Shown here: piece by piece, positions 42,593 to 54,800 of the stretch | Position numbering within the stretch: the first letter of the stretch is position 1 | Layout of the letters: the number at the start of each line of letters is the position of its first letter | DNA from: Lathyrus oleraceus | Taxonomy: Eukaryota; Streptophyta; Magnoliopsida; Fabales; Fabaceae | Reading direction: 5' to 3' | Length of the DNA: 64,000 nt | NCBI RefSeq assembly: GCF_024323335.1 | Contig: NC_066581.1 | Span: 177,189,330-177,253,329, forward strand | Program-made: the position numbers and the translations under genes | Notes under the pieces: generated by a model | Database searches by the model: none | What the model was told of the DNA's origin: nothing | What the model saw: the letters and a program-made list of their open reading frames with translations, nothing else

Positions 42593-44240
42593 TTTAATCA
42601 AACCCATTGAACATAATGATCCAACACCATCTCCCAACTTTGAATTCCCTGTATTTGAGGCGGAAGAAGATGATGTTGAAGAGATTCCTGACGAGATTAC
42701 CCGTCTACTTGAGCATGAAGAGAAAATCATTCAGCCGCATCTTGAGAATCTAGAAACAGTCAACTTGGGGTCTGAGGATTGTGTGCGAGAAGTGAAGATT
42801 GGGGCACTCTTGGAAGAATCTGTTAAGAAGGGGTTGATTGAATTGCTACGAGAATATGTCGATGTCTTTGCTTGGTCGTATGAAGACATGCCAGGTCTAG
42901 ATACTGATATTGTGCAACATTTCCTACCTTTGAAACCTGAGTGCGTGCCTGTGAAGCAGAAGCTCAGAAGAACTCATCCCGATATGGCAGTGAAGATTAA
43001 GGAAGAGGTTCAGAAGCAAATTGATACGGGGTTTCTGGTGACTTCTACATATCCTCAATGGGTGGCCAATATTGTGCCAGTGCCTAAGAAAGATGGAAAA
43101 GTCCGGATGTGCGTGGACTATAGAGACTTGAATAAAGCTAGTCCGAAAGATGATTTCCCTCTATCACATATTGATATGTTGGTAGACAATACAGCTAAAT
43201 TCAATGTCTTCTCATTTATGGATGGATTTTCCGGATATAACCAGATCAAGATGGCACCCGAGGATATGGAGAAGACAACATTCATCATACCTTGGGGAAC
43301 ATTCTGTTATCGAGTGATGCCCTTCGGTATAAAGAACGTCGGAGCCACGTATCAACGAGCTATGACCACCTTGTTTCATGATATGATGCACAAGGAGATC
43401 GAGGTGTATGTTGACGATATGATTGCTATGTCAAGAACGAAAGTTGAACATGTAGAGCACCTGTTGAAGCTTTTTCAGCGCTTGAGGAAGTATAAGCTTT
43501 GTCTGAATCCCAACAAGTGTACATTTGGAGTCCGTTCCGGCAAGTTATTGGGCTTTATCATTAGTGAAAGAGGTATTAAGGTTGATCCCGCAAAGGTCAA
43601 AGCCATACAAGAGATGCCTGCGCCCAAAACTGAGAAGCAAGTCCGAGGTTTTCTTGGCCGCTTGAATTACATTTCTAGATTCATATCCCACATGACTGCC
43701 ACATGTGCGCCGATATTCAAGCTCCTCCGGAAAGATCAGTCTCATGATTGGACCAAGGATTGCCAGAAAGATTTTGACAGTATTAAAGAGTATCTGTCCG
43801 AGCCTCCGATCCTGTCTCCGCCTATGGAAGGGAGACCTTTGATCATGTATCTGACTGTTCTTGAAGACTCAATGGGTTGTGTCCTTGGTCAGCAAGATGA
43901 ATCAGGAAAGAAAGAGTATGTTATCTACTACTTAAGCAAGAAGTTTACTGATTGTGAGTCTCGATACTCAATGCTTGAGAAAACATGTTGTGCTTTGGCT
44001 TGGGCTGCTAAGCGCTTACACCAGTATATGTTGAATCATACGACTTGGTTGATATCCAGAATGGATCCAATTAAGTACATATTTGAGAAGCCTGCTTTAA
44101 CTGGGAGGATTGCCCGTTGGCAGATGTTGTTGTCTGAGTATGATATTGAGTACCGAGCTCAGAAGGCTATTAAAGGTAGTATCTTGGCTGACCATTTGGC
44201 ACATCAGCCGATCGAGGATTATCAGTCAGTTTCATTATGA
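42593..44240 (+). pseudogene. Element C reverse transcriptase and first RNase H
   Basis: The second exon reads an acidic leader, then the Ty3/gypsy RT: WVANIVPVPKKDGKVRMCVD, YRDLNKASPKDDFPLSHID, FMDGFSGYNQIKMAPED, TFCYRVMPFGIKNVGATYQR, catalytic YVDD at 43407-43418, then LGFIISERGIKVDPAKVKAI and the thumb/connection FLGRLNYISRF. All RT blocks are intact. The following RNase H region (YLTVLEDSMGCVLGQ, SKKFTDCESRYSMLEKTCCA) lacks the usual first Asp-rich motif. Such decay of the original RNase H is described for Tat-lineage elements that gained a second one. A frameshift near 44230 ends the open frame at 44240. Confidence 0.93.
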
Positions 44241-44670
44241 CTTCCCGGATGAGGAAATTCTGTATTTGAGAATGAAAGATTGCGATGAGCCTACACTCGA
44301 TGAAGGGCCAGAGCCTGGTTCCAGATGGATTATGGTGTTTGATGGCGATGTAAATCAGTATGGAAATGGTAGTGGGGCAATGATTATTACTCCTCAGGGC
44401 ACATATATTCCTTTTAAAGCAAGGCTAACTTTCAAATGCACGAATAATATGGCTGAGTACGAGGCCTGTATTATGGGATTGGAGGAGTGCATTGATCTAA
44501 GGATCAAGCATCTTAACGTATATGGTGATTCGGCCCTCGTCGTTAACCAGATTAAGGGTGAATGAGAAACGAATCAGCTTGGCCTCATCCCATATAGAGA
44601 TTATGCGAGGAGGATTTCAACGTTATTTACTGAGGTTGACTTCCATCATATTCCTTGAGATGAGAATCGG
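44231..44670 (+). pseudogene. Element C second (archaeal-type) RNase H
   Basis: In the next frame: SRWIMVFDGDVNQYGNGSGA (first Asp), NNMAEYEACIMGLEECIDL (catalytic Glu), LNVYGDSALVVNQIKGE (second Asp), then a TGA at 44563, DYARRISTLF, a second TGA at 44656, and DENRMADALATLASM. This is the extra RNase H known from Tat/Ogre elements, which degrades the RNA strand during reverse transcription. Two stops and the upstream frameshift make this copy non-functional. Confidence 0.9.
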
Positions 44671-46053
44671 ATGGCAGATGCTCTTGCTACGCTAGCTTCG
44701 ATGATTGTGGTCAAACTTTGGAATGAAGTCCCCAATATCACAGTGATGCGCCTGGACAGACAAGCTCATGTATTTGCAGTAGAAGAAGCGAAAGATGATA
44801 AGTCATGGTATTATGACATCAAGTGTTTCCTTCAGAACCAGATCTACCCACTTGGGGCATCTGTGAAGGACAGGAAGACTTTGAGGAGATTGTCAGGCAG
44901 TTTCTACCTCAATGGCGAAGTGCTTTATAACAGAAATTTTGACATGGTTCTGCTCAAATGCGTGGATAGACACGAAGCAGACCTGTTGATGACTGAGGTC
45001 CATGAGGGGTCATTTGGTACTCATTCCAATGGACATGCCATGGCTAGAAAGATGTTGAGAGCAGGCTACTATTGGCTGACTATGGAGTCTGACTGCTGCA
45101 AATACGTGAAGAAATGCCATAAGTGTCAGATTTATGCGGATAAGATTCATATTCCCCCGACACTTCTGAATGTGATTTCATCACCATGGCCTTTCTCCAT
45201 GTGGGGAATTGACATGATTGGCATGTTAGAGGCCAAAGCATCTAACAGACACAGATTTATTCTCGTAGCAATTGATTACTTCACCAAATGGGTTGAAGCG
45301 GCATCATATGAAAATGTGACCAGGCAGGTGGTAGTGAAGTTTATCAAGAATCAGCTTATATGTCGATACGGTGTGCCAGATAAGATCATTACTGATAATG
45401 GATCTAACTTGAAGAACAAAATGATGAAAGAGCTGTGTAGTGAGTTCAAGATTGCACATCATAATTCTTCTCCTTACAGACCCAAGATGAATGGGATTGT
45501 TGAAGCTGCTAATAAGAACATCAAGAAGATTATCCAGAAGATGGTTGTTACATACAAAGATTGGCATGAGATGTTACCATTTGCTTTGCATGGATATCGT
45601 ACATCTATCCGCCCTTCAACAGGGGCAACCCCTTTTTCTCTTGTTTATGGCATGGAGGCCGTACTCCCAGTAGAGGTGGAGATCCCATCAATGAGAGTCT
45701 TGATGGAAGCGAAGTTGACTGATGCTGAATGGATTCAGAGTCGTTATGACCAATTGAACTTGATAGAAGAAAAGAGATTAACTGCCATGTGCCATGGTCA
45801 GTTATATCAGCAGAGAATGAAGAAAGCTTTTGATAAGAAGGTCAAGCCTCGTGTGTTCCGAGAAGGTGACCTTGTGCTCAAGAAAGTCTTGTCTTTCGCG
45901 CCCGATTCTAGGGGTAAGTGGACTCCAAACTATGAAGGTCCATATGTTGTTAAGAGAGCCTTTTCAGGCGGCGCTTTGATACTTACAACTATGGATGGGG
46001 AGGATTTCACTCGTCCTGTGAATTCAGATGCAGTCAAGAAATACTTCGCCTAA
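44671..46053 (+). CDS. Element C integrase (open reading frame intact)
   Basis: 460 open codons ending TAA at 46051. The zinc-binding HHCC region (H in EVHEGSFGTHSNGH, then CHKCQ) is followed by the catalytic core with D (PFSMWGIDMIGML), D (PDKIITDNGSNLKN) and E (RPKMNGIVEAANKNIKK), all D,D-E residues present. The C-terminal region (VKPRVFREGDLVLKKVLSF, WTPNYEGPYVVKRAF) has the GPY-type module common in Ty3/gypsy integrases. It is the only undamaged pol domain in C, but it would need the broken upstream polyprotein to be expressed. The ATG at 44671 is only where the frame reopens after a stop. Confidence 0.92.
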   Translation: MADALATLASMIVVKLWNEVPNITVMRLDRQAHVFAVEEAKDDKSWYYDIKCFLQNQIYPLGASVKDRKTLRRLSGSFYLNGEVLYNRNFDMVLLKCVDRHEADLLMTEVHEGSFGTHSNGHAMARKMLRAGYYWLTMESDCCKYVKKCHKCQIYADKIHIPPTLLNVISSPWPFSMWGIDMIGMLEAKASNRHRFILVAIDYFTKWVEAASYENVTRQVVVKFIKNQLICRYGVPDKIITDNGSNLKNKMMKELCSEFKIAHHNSSPYRPKMNGIVEAANKNIKKIIQKMVVTYKDWHEMLPFALHGYRTSIRPSTGATPFSLVYGMEAVLPVEVEIPSMRVLMEAKLTDAEWIQSRYDQLNLIEEKRLTAMCHGQLYQQRMKKAFDKKVKPRVFREGDLVLKKVLSFAPDSRGKWTPNYEGPYVVKRAFSGGALILTTMDGEDFTRPVNSDAVKKYFA

Positions 46054-46074
46054 AAATAAAAACAGAATAGCTCG

Positions 46075-46227
46075 CTAAGTTGAAAACCCGAAAGGGCGGC
46101 TTAGGCAGAAATGAGCGTCTCGGTGGATTGAAAACCCGAAAGGGCGGTCCAGGCAAAAGTTAGAAACATGAAAAAAATGAATATTTGTATCCCGCTAGGT
46201 TGAGTACCTCTCCCTGGGGAAATCTAG
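46075..46227 (+). promoter_or_regulatory. Three consecutive stem-loops after the integrase stop, element C
   Basis: Stem-loop 1 (46075-46104): CTAAGTTG/CGGCTTAG, 8 bp with two G-T pairs. Stem-loop 2 (46124-46151): TGGATTG/CGGTCCA, 7 bp with two G-T pairs and a CCC-GAAA-GGG tip. Stem-loop 3 (46195-46227): CTAGGTTG/AATCTAG, 7 bp. Relative to A (9972-10125) several stem bases differ, yet pairing survives, mostly through G-T pairs. Confidence 0.72.
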
Positions 46228-48842
46228 GCAAAATTTAGGGATTTGGCAAGTAACTGCATCCTGACAAGGCTTTGTTCTACAATTATCATCCGTCAGGGAT
46301 TTTTGTTCATTCGTCATCAACCGAAGCTTCAAATACATCGAATTCAGAATTGGTGGAGAAATGGTCATTATGTTCAATGTAGCCCTTTTCCAATATATAT
46401 CACCAATTTCAAATTTGTAAAGATCTATGGAGTCTTGCCATTTGCAGACTACCATTCCATCAAATAAATTTGAGCCTTTTATCCAATTATTTGCACTCTT
46501 ATTTGTTTCTATTCCACAAATGTTTTACATGTTTTAATTGAGAAAATATCATCGTTTTGAATAAACGAATTTTTCATAACTTGTTTTTAAACAAAGTGAA
46601 CGTTCACCATGACAAAAGGATACTTAGGAGATCCTTAGTGCTCTCCCAAGGATGGTATGATCTCCAACAGGGTAAGACGTTTGTTCATATTCCTGGCATA
46701 ACTGTATTTTCTTCCTCCGGAGCCCCGAGTGGTATGCTTGATGAGATATTCACCACTCAGCGGGGTAGCAACCTTTCCTCCTCAACAAATGTGATCTCCT
46801 TGGTGGGTACAGTACTTGGTGGTTGATCCCCAGAATCCCTTTATCCCTCGGATAGATTCCCCAGTAGAGTTGCTTATGTGGCAGATACTACTTGTGCAAT
46901 AAACTCTTTTCCCCAGTTGTGACTGATGATTCATCCCTTGCAGAGATATTGTTGTTACCTAGTATCTCTGATCCCCGGCAGATTGGATACTCGTCGGTGA
47001 TTTTGGCTTTCTCTCTTGAGATGTAGTACCGGATGTCTGTACTCCTTGGAGCTATTTGTGTTAGAAATGTTTGTCTGTCAGCATTCATCATACATAAACC
47101 ACGCATGTGTGCATATATTTTTCAAACATTTGGATATTCATATAGCATTTTTTGCCATATATCTTTGTTTGTTATTCCTCTGCTAGTTGGTAATACATTT
47201 CCCAAGCAAGATGTCGGTGTCTGATCCCTCAATATAGAGAGTCAGCCCCTTAAGCAGAAAGTATTTATCTTTCCTTCCGCATTTCCCACTGAGTTATATC
47301 CTCGTGGACGACGGTTGTTTTCGCTTCCTCCCAACACATATATTGGGATGGGCTTCCCTATTGAGTTATATCCTCATTAGGACGAGTTTTGATTCAGTTT
47401 GCCTCTTTGGTTTGATCCTAAATTGGCCTCTTGTGACTGTTTCCTGAGTTTCCCTGTGGTATAAATGAATAATTGCTCAGTAATCGGTAATCATTCATCT
47501 TATCCCCGGCGGAGCCTGTGGTTTACTACCCTTATACCGGTATTTGTAAACCCTATTTTCTCCCCTTTGCAGAGTTAAATTTTTTGTTCATCCTAAGTGG
47601 ATGACGGTTACTTTTCTGTGGTTTCCTACCCAATATCCGGTAGGTGTAATCCCCTCCTTGGTGGTTATCTTCATTCAATATTCGGTGTTGATATTCCCTC
47701 TTTTGCCTGGATAATTGCCCTGATTATGCAATTTATCCCCAGCAAGTCATCTCGTTTACCTTGTTGTTGGTAACGATTGTTCCTCTCCTGAATGGGTCAT
47801 CATTATATACCTAGTTTCGGTATCCTGATGCCTTTTCTTTTCGGTCGATTTATCCTTTATTAACCCAGTAATCGGTTGTGGATAATCTTCCATGCGAGTG
47901 TATTATCTACGTTCTTACGGTAATAGATAATATATCTCATGCGCTCTGTGGTCGAAGCCTTTTGTTCTTCCCCTGTTGAGTAAGATTCGTATCCCTGTTT
48001 TGGAATCGAATGTCCATCCCTTAATCGAGTTTGCTTTTTTCCCTCTTTTGGATGATGAGTGTCTTGGAAATATTCCCCAATTCACACCTTGGTTGGTCAC
48101 CTATTATATGCCCAGTAACCGGTATCCCTGGTGTTCCTCCCTTTCTGCTCCCTATTATGACTTTTAGTCCCCTGTGGAGTCAGAATTCCTGAGTTGAAAT
48201 ATACCTTTTTAGGTCTTCCTCAGATGTTTTGGAGTTTTGATATCTCTCACCCTTATACCGGTTTTAGATATTCATTCTTCCTGAGCATGTTGTATCTCTC
48301 GCCCTTATACTGGTGTTCAGATCACATGTCTCATTGAGCTTATTACCCAGTAACCCGTAATACCTCATCCCGCTGCTTCCCCCCAAGAGAGTCTTCTTTT
48401 TAGACATCCCCAGCGAAGTCCGTTAGTGGATTGTTCTTGTCCGGATTTTTATCCGAAGTATCCATTGTGGATAATGTTGCTGTGTTGGCATATTCCCCAA
48501 CACATGCACCTTCGAGTCAGCTCGAGTCTTTCCAGTGGATTTACTCCCTCTGGAATTTTGTTCCCCAAAGTTTTGAGTCGTGACCTGCTCATGCGTTTTC
48601 ACCTTCTACTCCCTCAGAGTCTCTATCTCCCTAGTGAGTGTATTACTCCTATGGACTGTCGATTTCTCCGGATTTCTTTTCTTCTTTGTGGACACATATC
48701 CCCACAGAGTTTTACCATTTACATGCATACATCTGCATCATGAGGTCTCTTAGGGACCAAAATTCGTCTCTTTATTATTATTTAAGCCCATTCTACCTCG
48801 TCGAGACGAAGATTTTAACCTTCCCTTCTCCGGCTAGAATGA
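46228..48842 (+). other. Element C 3' UTR
   Basis: Non-coding. It is co-linear with A's 3' UTR in its first part ('gatttggcaagtaactgcatcc', repeated 'ccccagcag/ccccagtag'). It has scattered CTACC...GGTAG-like words (47520-47660) but no long minisatellite array, unlike A and B. Short open frames have no domain signature. Confidence 0.8.
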
Positions 48843-48859
48843 CCTTAAATAGGGGCATC
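48843..48859 (+). promoter_or_regulatory. Polypurine tract of element C
   Basis: CCTTAAATAGGGGCATC directly precedes the TG at 48860. Same TAAATAGGGGCA core as A and B. Confidence 0.9.
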
Positions 48860-50376
48860 TGTAAGACCCCAATTTTGTCCCTAAGATCCCTTATGGCATC
48901 ATAACATTGCATTTGCATAGCCTCAAGGATCATTAGCATCTTGGTTCCCTTTGCCTTTGGGTGGGATCTCTTGTGAGTGGTTTGAGATCACCAAGCATGC
49001 TTGAATTGTATATCATTGCTTTTCTCATTTTGTTTATTAACCAAAAGCACAAAAATATGTCACTAACATCTTTTGTTTGTAGCTTGAGCAATCACAAGGT
49101 CCAAAGCTTCTAGGAGATCATTGGTACAAAGACATGGTCAAGAAGAGATGATAGTAAGCATGGTAATGGTTCCTAAAGCTCTCATCCATCAAATATGCCC
49201 CCCTAGTATCTCAATTCATCATTTTGATCAAAGCAAGTCAAAGGGTTTGAGGTCTTGTTCTTCAAGGAAGCCCTAATTCATCTGTGCACCACAATGCCTT
49301 TCTACTGAAGCAACCTCAGCCCATGATCAAATACAATCAAGGGAAGTTCTTTAATTCATCATTTCATGCATATTTAAACTTATTTGAGTGTCCTCAATCA
49401 TCAATTCATCAAGATATAAGGCATGGACTTGAGAAGTTGATCAGTCAATTCATCTGACTATTTTGAAATGCACTGAGACCTAACTTTTTATATGTTAGTC
49501 AAATGGAGATGGTTCCAAAAGCAAAACTGTTCTTAAGGACAATATGAACAACTTTCATGTTCATCACAAATTGAGTTGAAGCTTGGAAGGCCATCTGCCA
49601 TTCCAATACATTATAGGTCATTTTGACTGAAACCCTAATTGTGGGTCAACTTCCCAAGGACATAACTCATTCATTTTTTATGATTTTGAGGTTGGATCAA
49701 ATGAATTGGAAATCTTAAGATGTCTAATTCAAATGTTATGTTGAACAAAATTTAAAAATCTCAAAGGAAATACATGTGATAATGCAAGACATTATAGGTC
49801 CTTTTTGACCAAACGCATTAAAAGGCAAAAAAGTCCAACGTCAAGTACCCATAACTATTTCATCAAAAATCCAAATGATGTAAAATTTAAGTCCATTTTG
49901 ATTGTCTTGATGGGATTTACAACTTTGATGTTGGAAGATTTTCCATTTGAAGCTTGCATCATCAAAACAGAAGGGCTTGAAAGTTGGCCAATTTTAGAAA
50001 CCTTGCCTTGACATATCTTGCACCTTGCACTTTAAACTCAAATTTCATAAATTTCCACACTTCAAATGAGTTTTTGTCCAACATAAAATTTGTTCCTTAT
50101 ACAAAGACCTTTCCAACCATTACCTACATGCCGATGTTTGGATTTTCTAAATGGTACTTTTGAAGAGATGAATGTTTAGGTACAAATGAGGAATTCACTT
50201 GAAATCTTGGTGCATAAGCAATTGCCTTGCAAGTCACACGTCCAATTCCATTTGGCTGATGCTCAGAATTCATTTGGCATTGTTTTTGGGCCTTGTGCAT
50301 GATCATGCAAGCCCATGCAATGAAGCTTCACATGCCATGCACACGGATCATTTAACACTCTCCTTGCCACTTCCTC

Positions 50377-50386
50377 TATAAATAGA
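50377..50386 (+). promoter_or_regulatory. TATA box in element C 3' LTR
   Basis: TATAAATAGA, same context as 32980-32989. Confidence 0.7.
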
Positions 50387-53344
50387 GACTTCATTCCATT
50401 CATTTCACACGCCCAATTCAACCTGAAATGCTGCAAAATTCTCTCCATAACCATCACTAAAGAAGCAAGTTCCATTTCTCTTCAAAATTTTCAGATCTAA
50501 AATTCAACTTCATCTGGTTGAATTCTTAGATCTAATGCTTCTAAACCTTCACCATTCATCTCACTGAACTTCTGTTTTGGCAAAGCAAGCAAGGCATCAA
50601 GCTCAAGATACCAGAATTCAAGCACACACTCTAACTGGTATTTTCTTCGATTCTCATCATCCATGGACCTTTTTGCTTGGATCTAATGTTTTCTGAAGTT
50701 CTTAGTTGAAAGGCAAGCTAGTGGTAGCTTCAATTTTGCTTTTCCTTGATCTGCATTTTGCATACCTGAATCTTCCACCTCAGATTTCTCCATTTATAGG
50801 AATCTTGAGTGTGATTCAAGGTTACAAGGGTGATGTACATCACCCCAACTTCATTTTGGTGTAAGGATCGTGCATTTCCATGGAGGTTTGAAAACCTGCA
50901 AAACTGGCCGGAATCTGCAGGCTCACCGGAGAAGAAGGTGGCTCCGGTGATCGCCTATTTCCAGTTTAAATCCTGGCCGTGTGATCTTGTTCCCAGATCG
51001 AATCCTGATCATCCATTGTTATGACTTTTATTTGTTTCCCATGTGCTTGCATTGACTGTGGACTTCCATGCGCGCGCATCTCCCAGCCTTGTGATCTGCC
51101 AGCTCAATTAATGAGCTCAGATCCAAGCGCTGTGGATTTTTCTAATTTTCTAATTTCTGTTTTTATTTTCTTTAATTCCTTTTATTTCAAAAAATCATAT
51201 CTCTCTCATTTTTTATCCAAAAATTATGGGACCAATTGTATTATTTCCCAAATAAATTCTAGTTTCTATTTCTGATTTTTAATATTTTTTATTTTGTCAT
51301 TTGATATTTTTTGTGAATTTTCTTTTTTCTGGTTATTTTTAATTCATTTTAAATAGTTTTTGATATTCAAAAAATGCAAAAATATTTTCTCAACCTATTT
51401 GAATGATGATGGATCTATGAAAAATATTTTCATCAATTTTTAAATTGATTTGAGATTTATTTGAGATTTTAGTTCAATTAGGTTATTTTTATTCATTTTT
51501 AATTGATTAAAAATAGTTTCTGACTTTTAAAAATGCTGAAAATTTTTGTCAAACTTTGTTTGACCTTGTTGAGCTAGGGATAAATTACTTGGACCTTCCA
51601 AGGTTGATTTGAAGTAATCTTGAAGTTTGACCTTTCCATTTATTTTTAATTCAATTTTATTTTAAATATTAAAAAATGCAAAAAATATTTTATTCATTTC
51701 TTGACTTCCAATCTTCATCTCACTTCTGTTTTTGATTGTTTGACCTTGACTTTCAATGTTATTGGTCAACATATGAGGATTGGTACATTGTATTTCATTT
51801 AATGCACTTTAATTTTGCCATTTCCATTTCTCTTATCCATCTTCTCCTTCTTCTTCTTCTACTTCTTTTCTTCTTGATCAATGAGTTGAAGGTTGATAAG
51901 TTAGCATAGATTAGGGAGATTTAATCTTCCTTGATTCAAATCTAATTCATCTTGATCAATTGATCAAGTGAATGGCTTTGCATTAAGGATAAGTTGTCTT
52001 CTAAATCATGCAAAAGGCTTAAACCAATACAAGATCAATTCTCATTTTCTTTTTTGGCATGGCAAGTTGTTGGGACTTGGTTCACTAATCAAGACTCCTA
52101 ACTTGTGTTTGTTGCCTACATTATTATTGACCGGCCTCAGATAGTTGTGACTTCTACATAAGTCCAATTACGATTGCTTAACATAGCGCTAAATTTGCCT
52201 TATGGCACACTAACTACTAACACTAACTATTGACAATTAAGATTTACTTTATGCAATTTACTATTCTTGCACATATTATCCATTTGATTTTCCCTTTGCT
52301 CACTTGAGCACATGTTTATGTTAATGCCATTTGCCTTTTGCTCACTTGAGCACATAATTGTGTATATATTATTGTGCTTGTGTTTTTGTTTTGATTGTTG
52401 TGGACCAAATGCAAAGAAATGGACTTAGTTTCTAGGACTTTCCCTATGCAAAGAAATAGAGAATTGGACTTAGATTCTAGGACCTTCCTTTTGCAAAATT
52501 GGATTAAAAGGATCTTAATGATGAAGATGGATTAGAAGGACCAAATCTCTAAACTCACTCTTGTTCATTCTTGTTTTACTTCATGGAACTTTTGATGTGT
52601 GTGCTTTTGTGCTAGGAGTTTCCATTTGAGCTTAATTGGAGGACCATTTCCATGTTCATCCAAAGTGAGAGATACAAAAGCCATTAGAGGATTCTTAGAA
52701 GCATGACCTTGTGTTTGATTGCTTGAAATATTTGCTTGTGATTGCTTTGTTCCAAAGGATGGGAGCTACTTGGATCATCAATATGATCTCAAGAGAGGAA
52801 CTCCTAGTGTGGTTTCATTTCTTATCCCTCACCTTTTTGTTTTGCTTTGGACTTAGCCATTCTTCTTCTTCTCTCCACTCTAACCCAAGCCAAAACTTTT
52901 TGTGCAAACATTTAACTATTGTTTTCAAACATTAGAAACCTAAGCCTTATGCTTTTGATTTTCAAACTTTCTTTTCATAACACTTATTTTGAATTGAATC
53001 TTTAAGTCAACTTTGACCATTTTGTATATACTTTTAATAGGTAAATATAACCCATTCAAATGTGCTTTTGTGGTTCCAATGGCCACTTTCTTAATCAATT
53101 TTTTTTTATAACCTTTAGCTATTAGGTTTGAGTTATCCTTGTGGTAGATGTGATACTCATCTATATCCTTAGTGATGGACAATGAGTCTTCCATGCTTAT
53201 TATAGGGTTAACCCCTCACTAGCATGTTGAAGTTATCCTCACATGGTGGATTTGTGGTTTGGTTGAGTTTTCTCCCTTGGATAACAAAAGACCTTAAGGC
53301 TTTTGGATCCATCAATTCACCAACTCATTTTGAGATTTTTACCC

Positions 53345-53398
53345 CGAACTACGAGGTTTTGATCCTAATCTTTTTATAAGATGGTACGTAGGCAATGG
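53345..53398 (+). promoter_or_regulatory. Hairpin + TACGTAGGC module (LTR C, 3')
   Basis: CGAACTACG, hairpin ATCTT-tttat-AAGAT (53368-53382), GGTACGTAGGCA. Same as the 5' LTR. Confidence 0.68.
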
Positions 53399-53522
53399 GT
53401 TCATCCATCCAAACACAAATTGTAATTAACTTGTATATTCTCCTCTCATCTCTCCAATCATGTTTGCACAAATAAATTTTCACAAAAAAATACCAACCTT
53501 ACGACAAGTATGAAAAGGGCTC

Positions 53523-53538
53523 CCTAGGAATACCTAGG
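53523..53538 (+). promoter_or_regulatory. AGTA-type hairpin with loop AATA (LTR C, 3')
   Basis: CCTAGG-AATA-CCTAGG. One base of the loop differs from the 5' copy at 36126; the stem is intact. Confidence 0.68.
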
Positions 53539-53676
53539 ATGTTTTGGGTGCCTAACACCTTCCCATTGCATAACCAACCCCCTTACCCAGATCTCTGTTT
53601 CTTTTACTAGTTTTTGTTAGAACTATTAGGTTTTTGTTCGCTTTCTAACCATTCCTTTGGATAAATAGAAGTGCGG

Positions 53677-53685
53677 TGGCGACTC
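53677..53685 (+). promoter_or_regulatory. Primer-site-like nonamer in U5 (LTR C, 3')
   Basis: TGGCGACTC lies 62 bp before the LTR end. The copy in the 5' LTR (36280) has decayed to TGGCAAGTC. Confidence 0.66.
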
Positions 53686-53939
53686 GACTTGTATGATTTA
53701 CCTTGGATTTAGTCAATATTTCTAATGGTAACGGATACCCCGCTACAGTCACGATCCTTAAGTAGTAAAGAAGGAATGTGACTAGAGCTTTCTACACTCA
53801 TTTTGGATATCTTTGGGTGTGGGACGCTTGACCCGTTGCTTATCATATCCACCTTTACTCATAGACTTTACTTTGATTTTTATCCAATAAGTACTAAGTC
53901 TCTTCTAATCAATTGCTTATTTTGCCTCCTCAATCACCT

Positions 53940-54030
53940 TGTTTTTAGCCCTAGTGGGCTAAACTATAAAATATATGATTTCCTTATTGCACTATAAGGA
54001 TACGTAGGTAGGAGAACCCAGTTTCTTCGT
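53940..54030 (+). promoter_or_regulatory. Hairpin + TACGTAGG module 1 (LTR E)
   Basis: Hairpin CCTTAT-tgcact-ATAAGG (53982-53999) immediately followed by ATACGTAGGTAGG. A third, distinct stem sequence for the same module. Confidence 0.68.
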
Positions 54031-54726
54031 GAGCTACCTTATATATCAATCTACTTTATTTATTAATTCATCATTCTTTCATCAATCAAGACCATCTTTT
54101 TGATATTAAATATACTTCTCCTTGGACTCTTTGTATGTCCTTTTAGGACGCCTAATGAATAGTCTATCTTGTGAACCAAGAGTTGTTTGACTTGTACCGA
54201 AACATTTAATTCCTTTGTTTTTGGTTATTCCACTATAGTGATACCATGCTTTGGGCCCCTCACTTGTTGGTTCATACCAGTTTTACTCTTCGGTTCAGAG
54301 TTTATTCCTTCATGCATCTAAGATATTACTCTTCTTAATTTCAAATTGTTTGTTCCCCAACAAGATATATATTTTTCCTTATGCCAATCAATACTTCCCT
54401 TTGGGTTCCATATTCACCCTTTTAGGACGAACTAATCAATGTCTATCTTTGTATCAAGAGTTATTTGGCTTATTGCCATACATTTAATTCTCTTTGTTTC
54501 CAGTCATTCCACTATAGTGATACCATGCCTCGGACCCCTCACTTATTGGTTTGTCTGTTTACTCTTTGATTCGAAGCCAATTTTCCTTTCTAGATTCCCA
54601 TGCTACCATTCTTTTGGTACAAGTTATATTGTTCATAACTTCAATCGTACCCCTCTAGTTGTTTGTCTGGTCAGCCCTTGTTACTTAGACAAACACTTTT
54701 TTTGTTCTCTTCCTCTTTGTTTTCGT

Positions 54727-54800
54727 AGTTCTACGAACTAATATTGCCTTGACTTTCTCATTGCACAGTGAGAATACGTAGGCACGAGGATGCGAATCCT
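54727..54800 (+). promoter_or_regulatory. Hairpin + TACGTAGGC module 2 (LTR E)
   Basis: Hairpin TTCTCA...TGAGAA (54755-54774) followed by TACGTAGGCACGAGG. An upstream 'ctacgaacta' word corresponds to the GAACTACG block. Confidence 0.66.

Larger units (their letters stand above)
31702..53747 (+). mobile_element. Element C: near-complete but inactive Ogre retrotransposon
   Basis: About 22 kb: truncated 5' LTR, primer site, leader, ORF1, gag, protease, intron, RT, RNase H, second RNase H, integrase, long 3' UTR, polypurine tract, 3' LTR. All coding parts are recognisable in order, but each except integrase carries in-frame stops, a frameshift or both. The LTRs show roughly 1-2 differences per 100 bases where I compared them, so C is clearly older than A. 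It is the best template in the window for what the lost parts of A looked like. Confidence 0.93.
48860..53747 (+). repeat. Element C 3' LTR (full length)
   Basis: 4888 bp from TGTAAGACCCC to CCCCGCTACA. Contains a TATA box (50377), one hairpin module (53345-53398), the AGTA-type hairpin with an altered loop (53523) and the primer-site-like nonamer (53677). The flanking bases after the LTR are GTCAC; the other target copy is lost. Confidence 0.93.
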
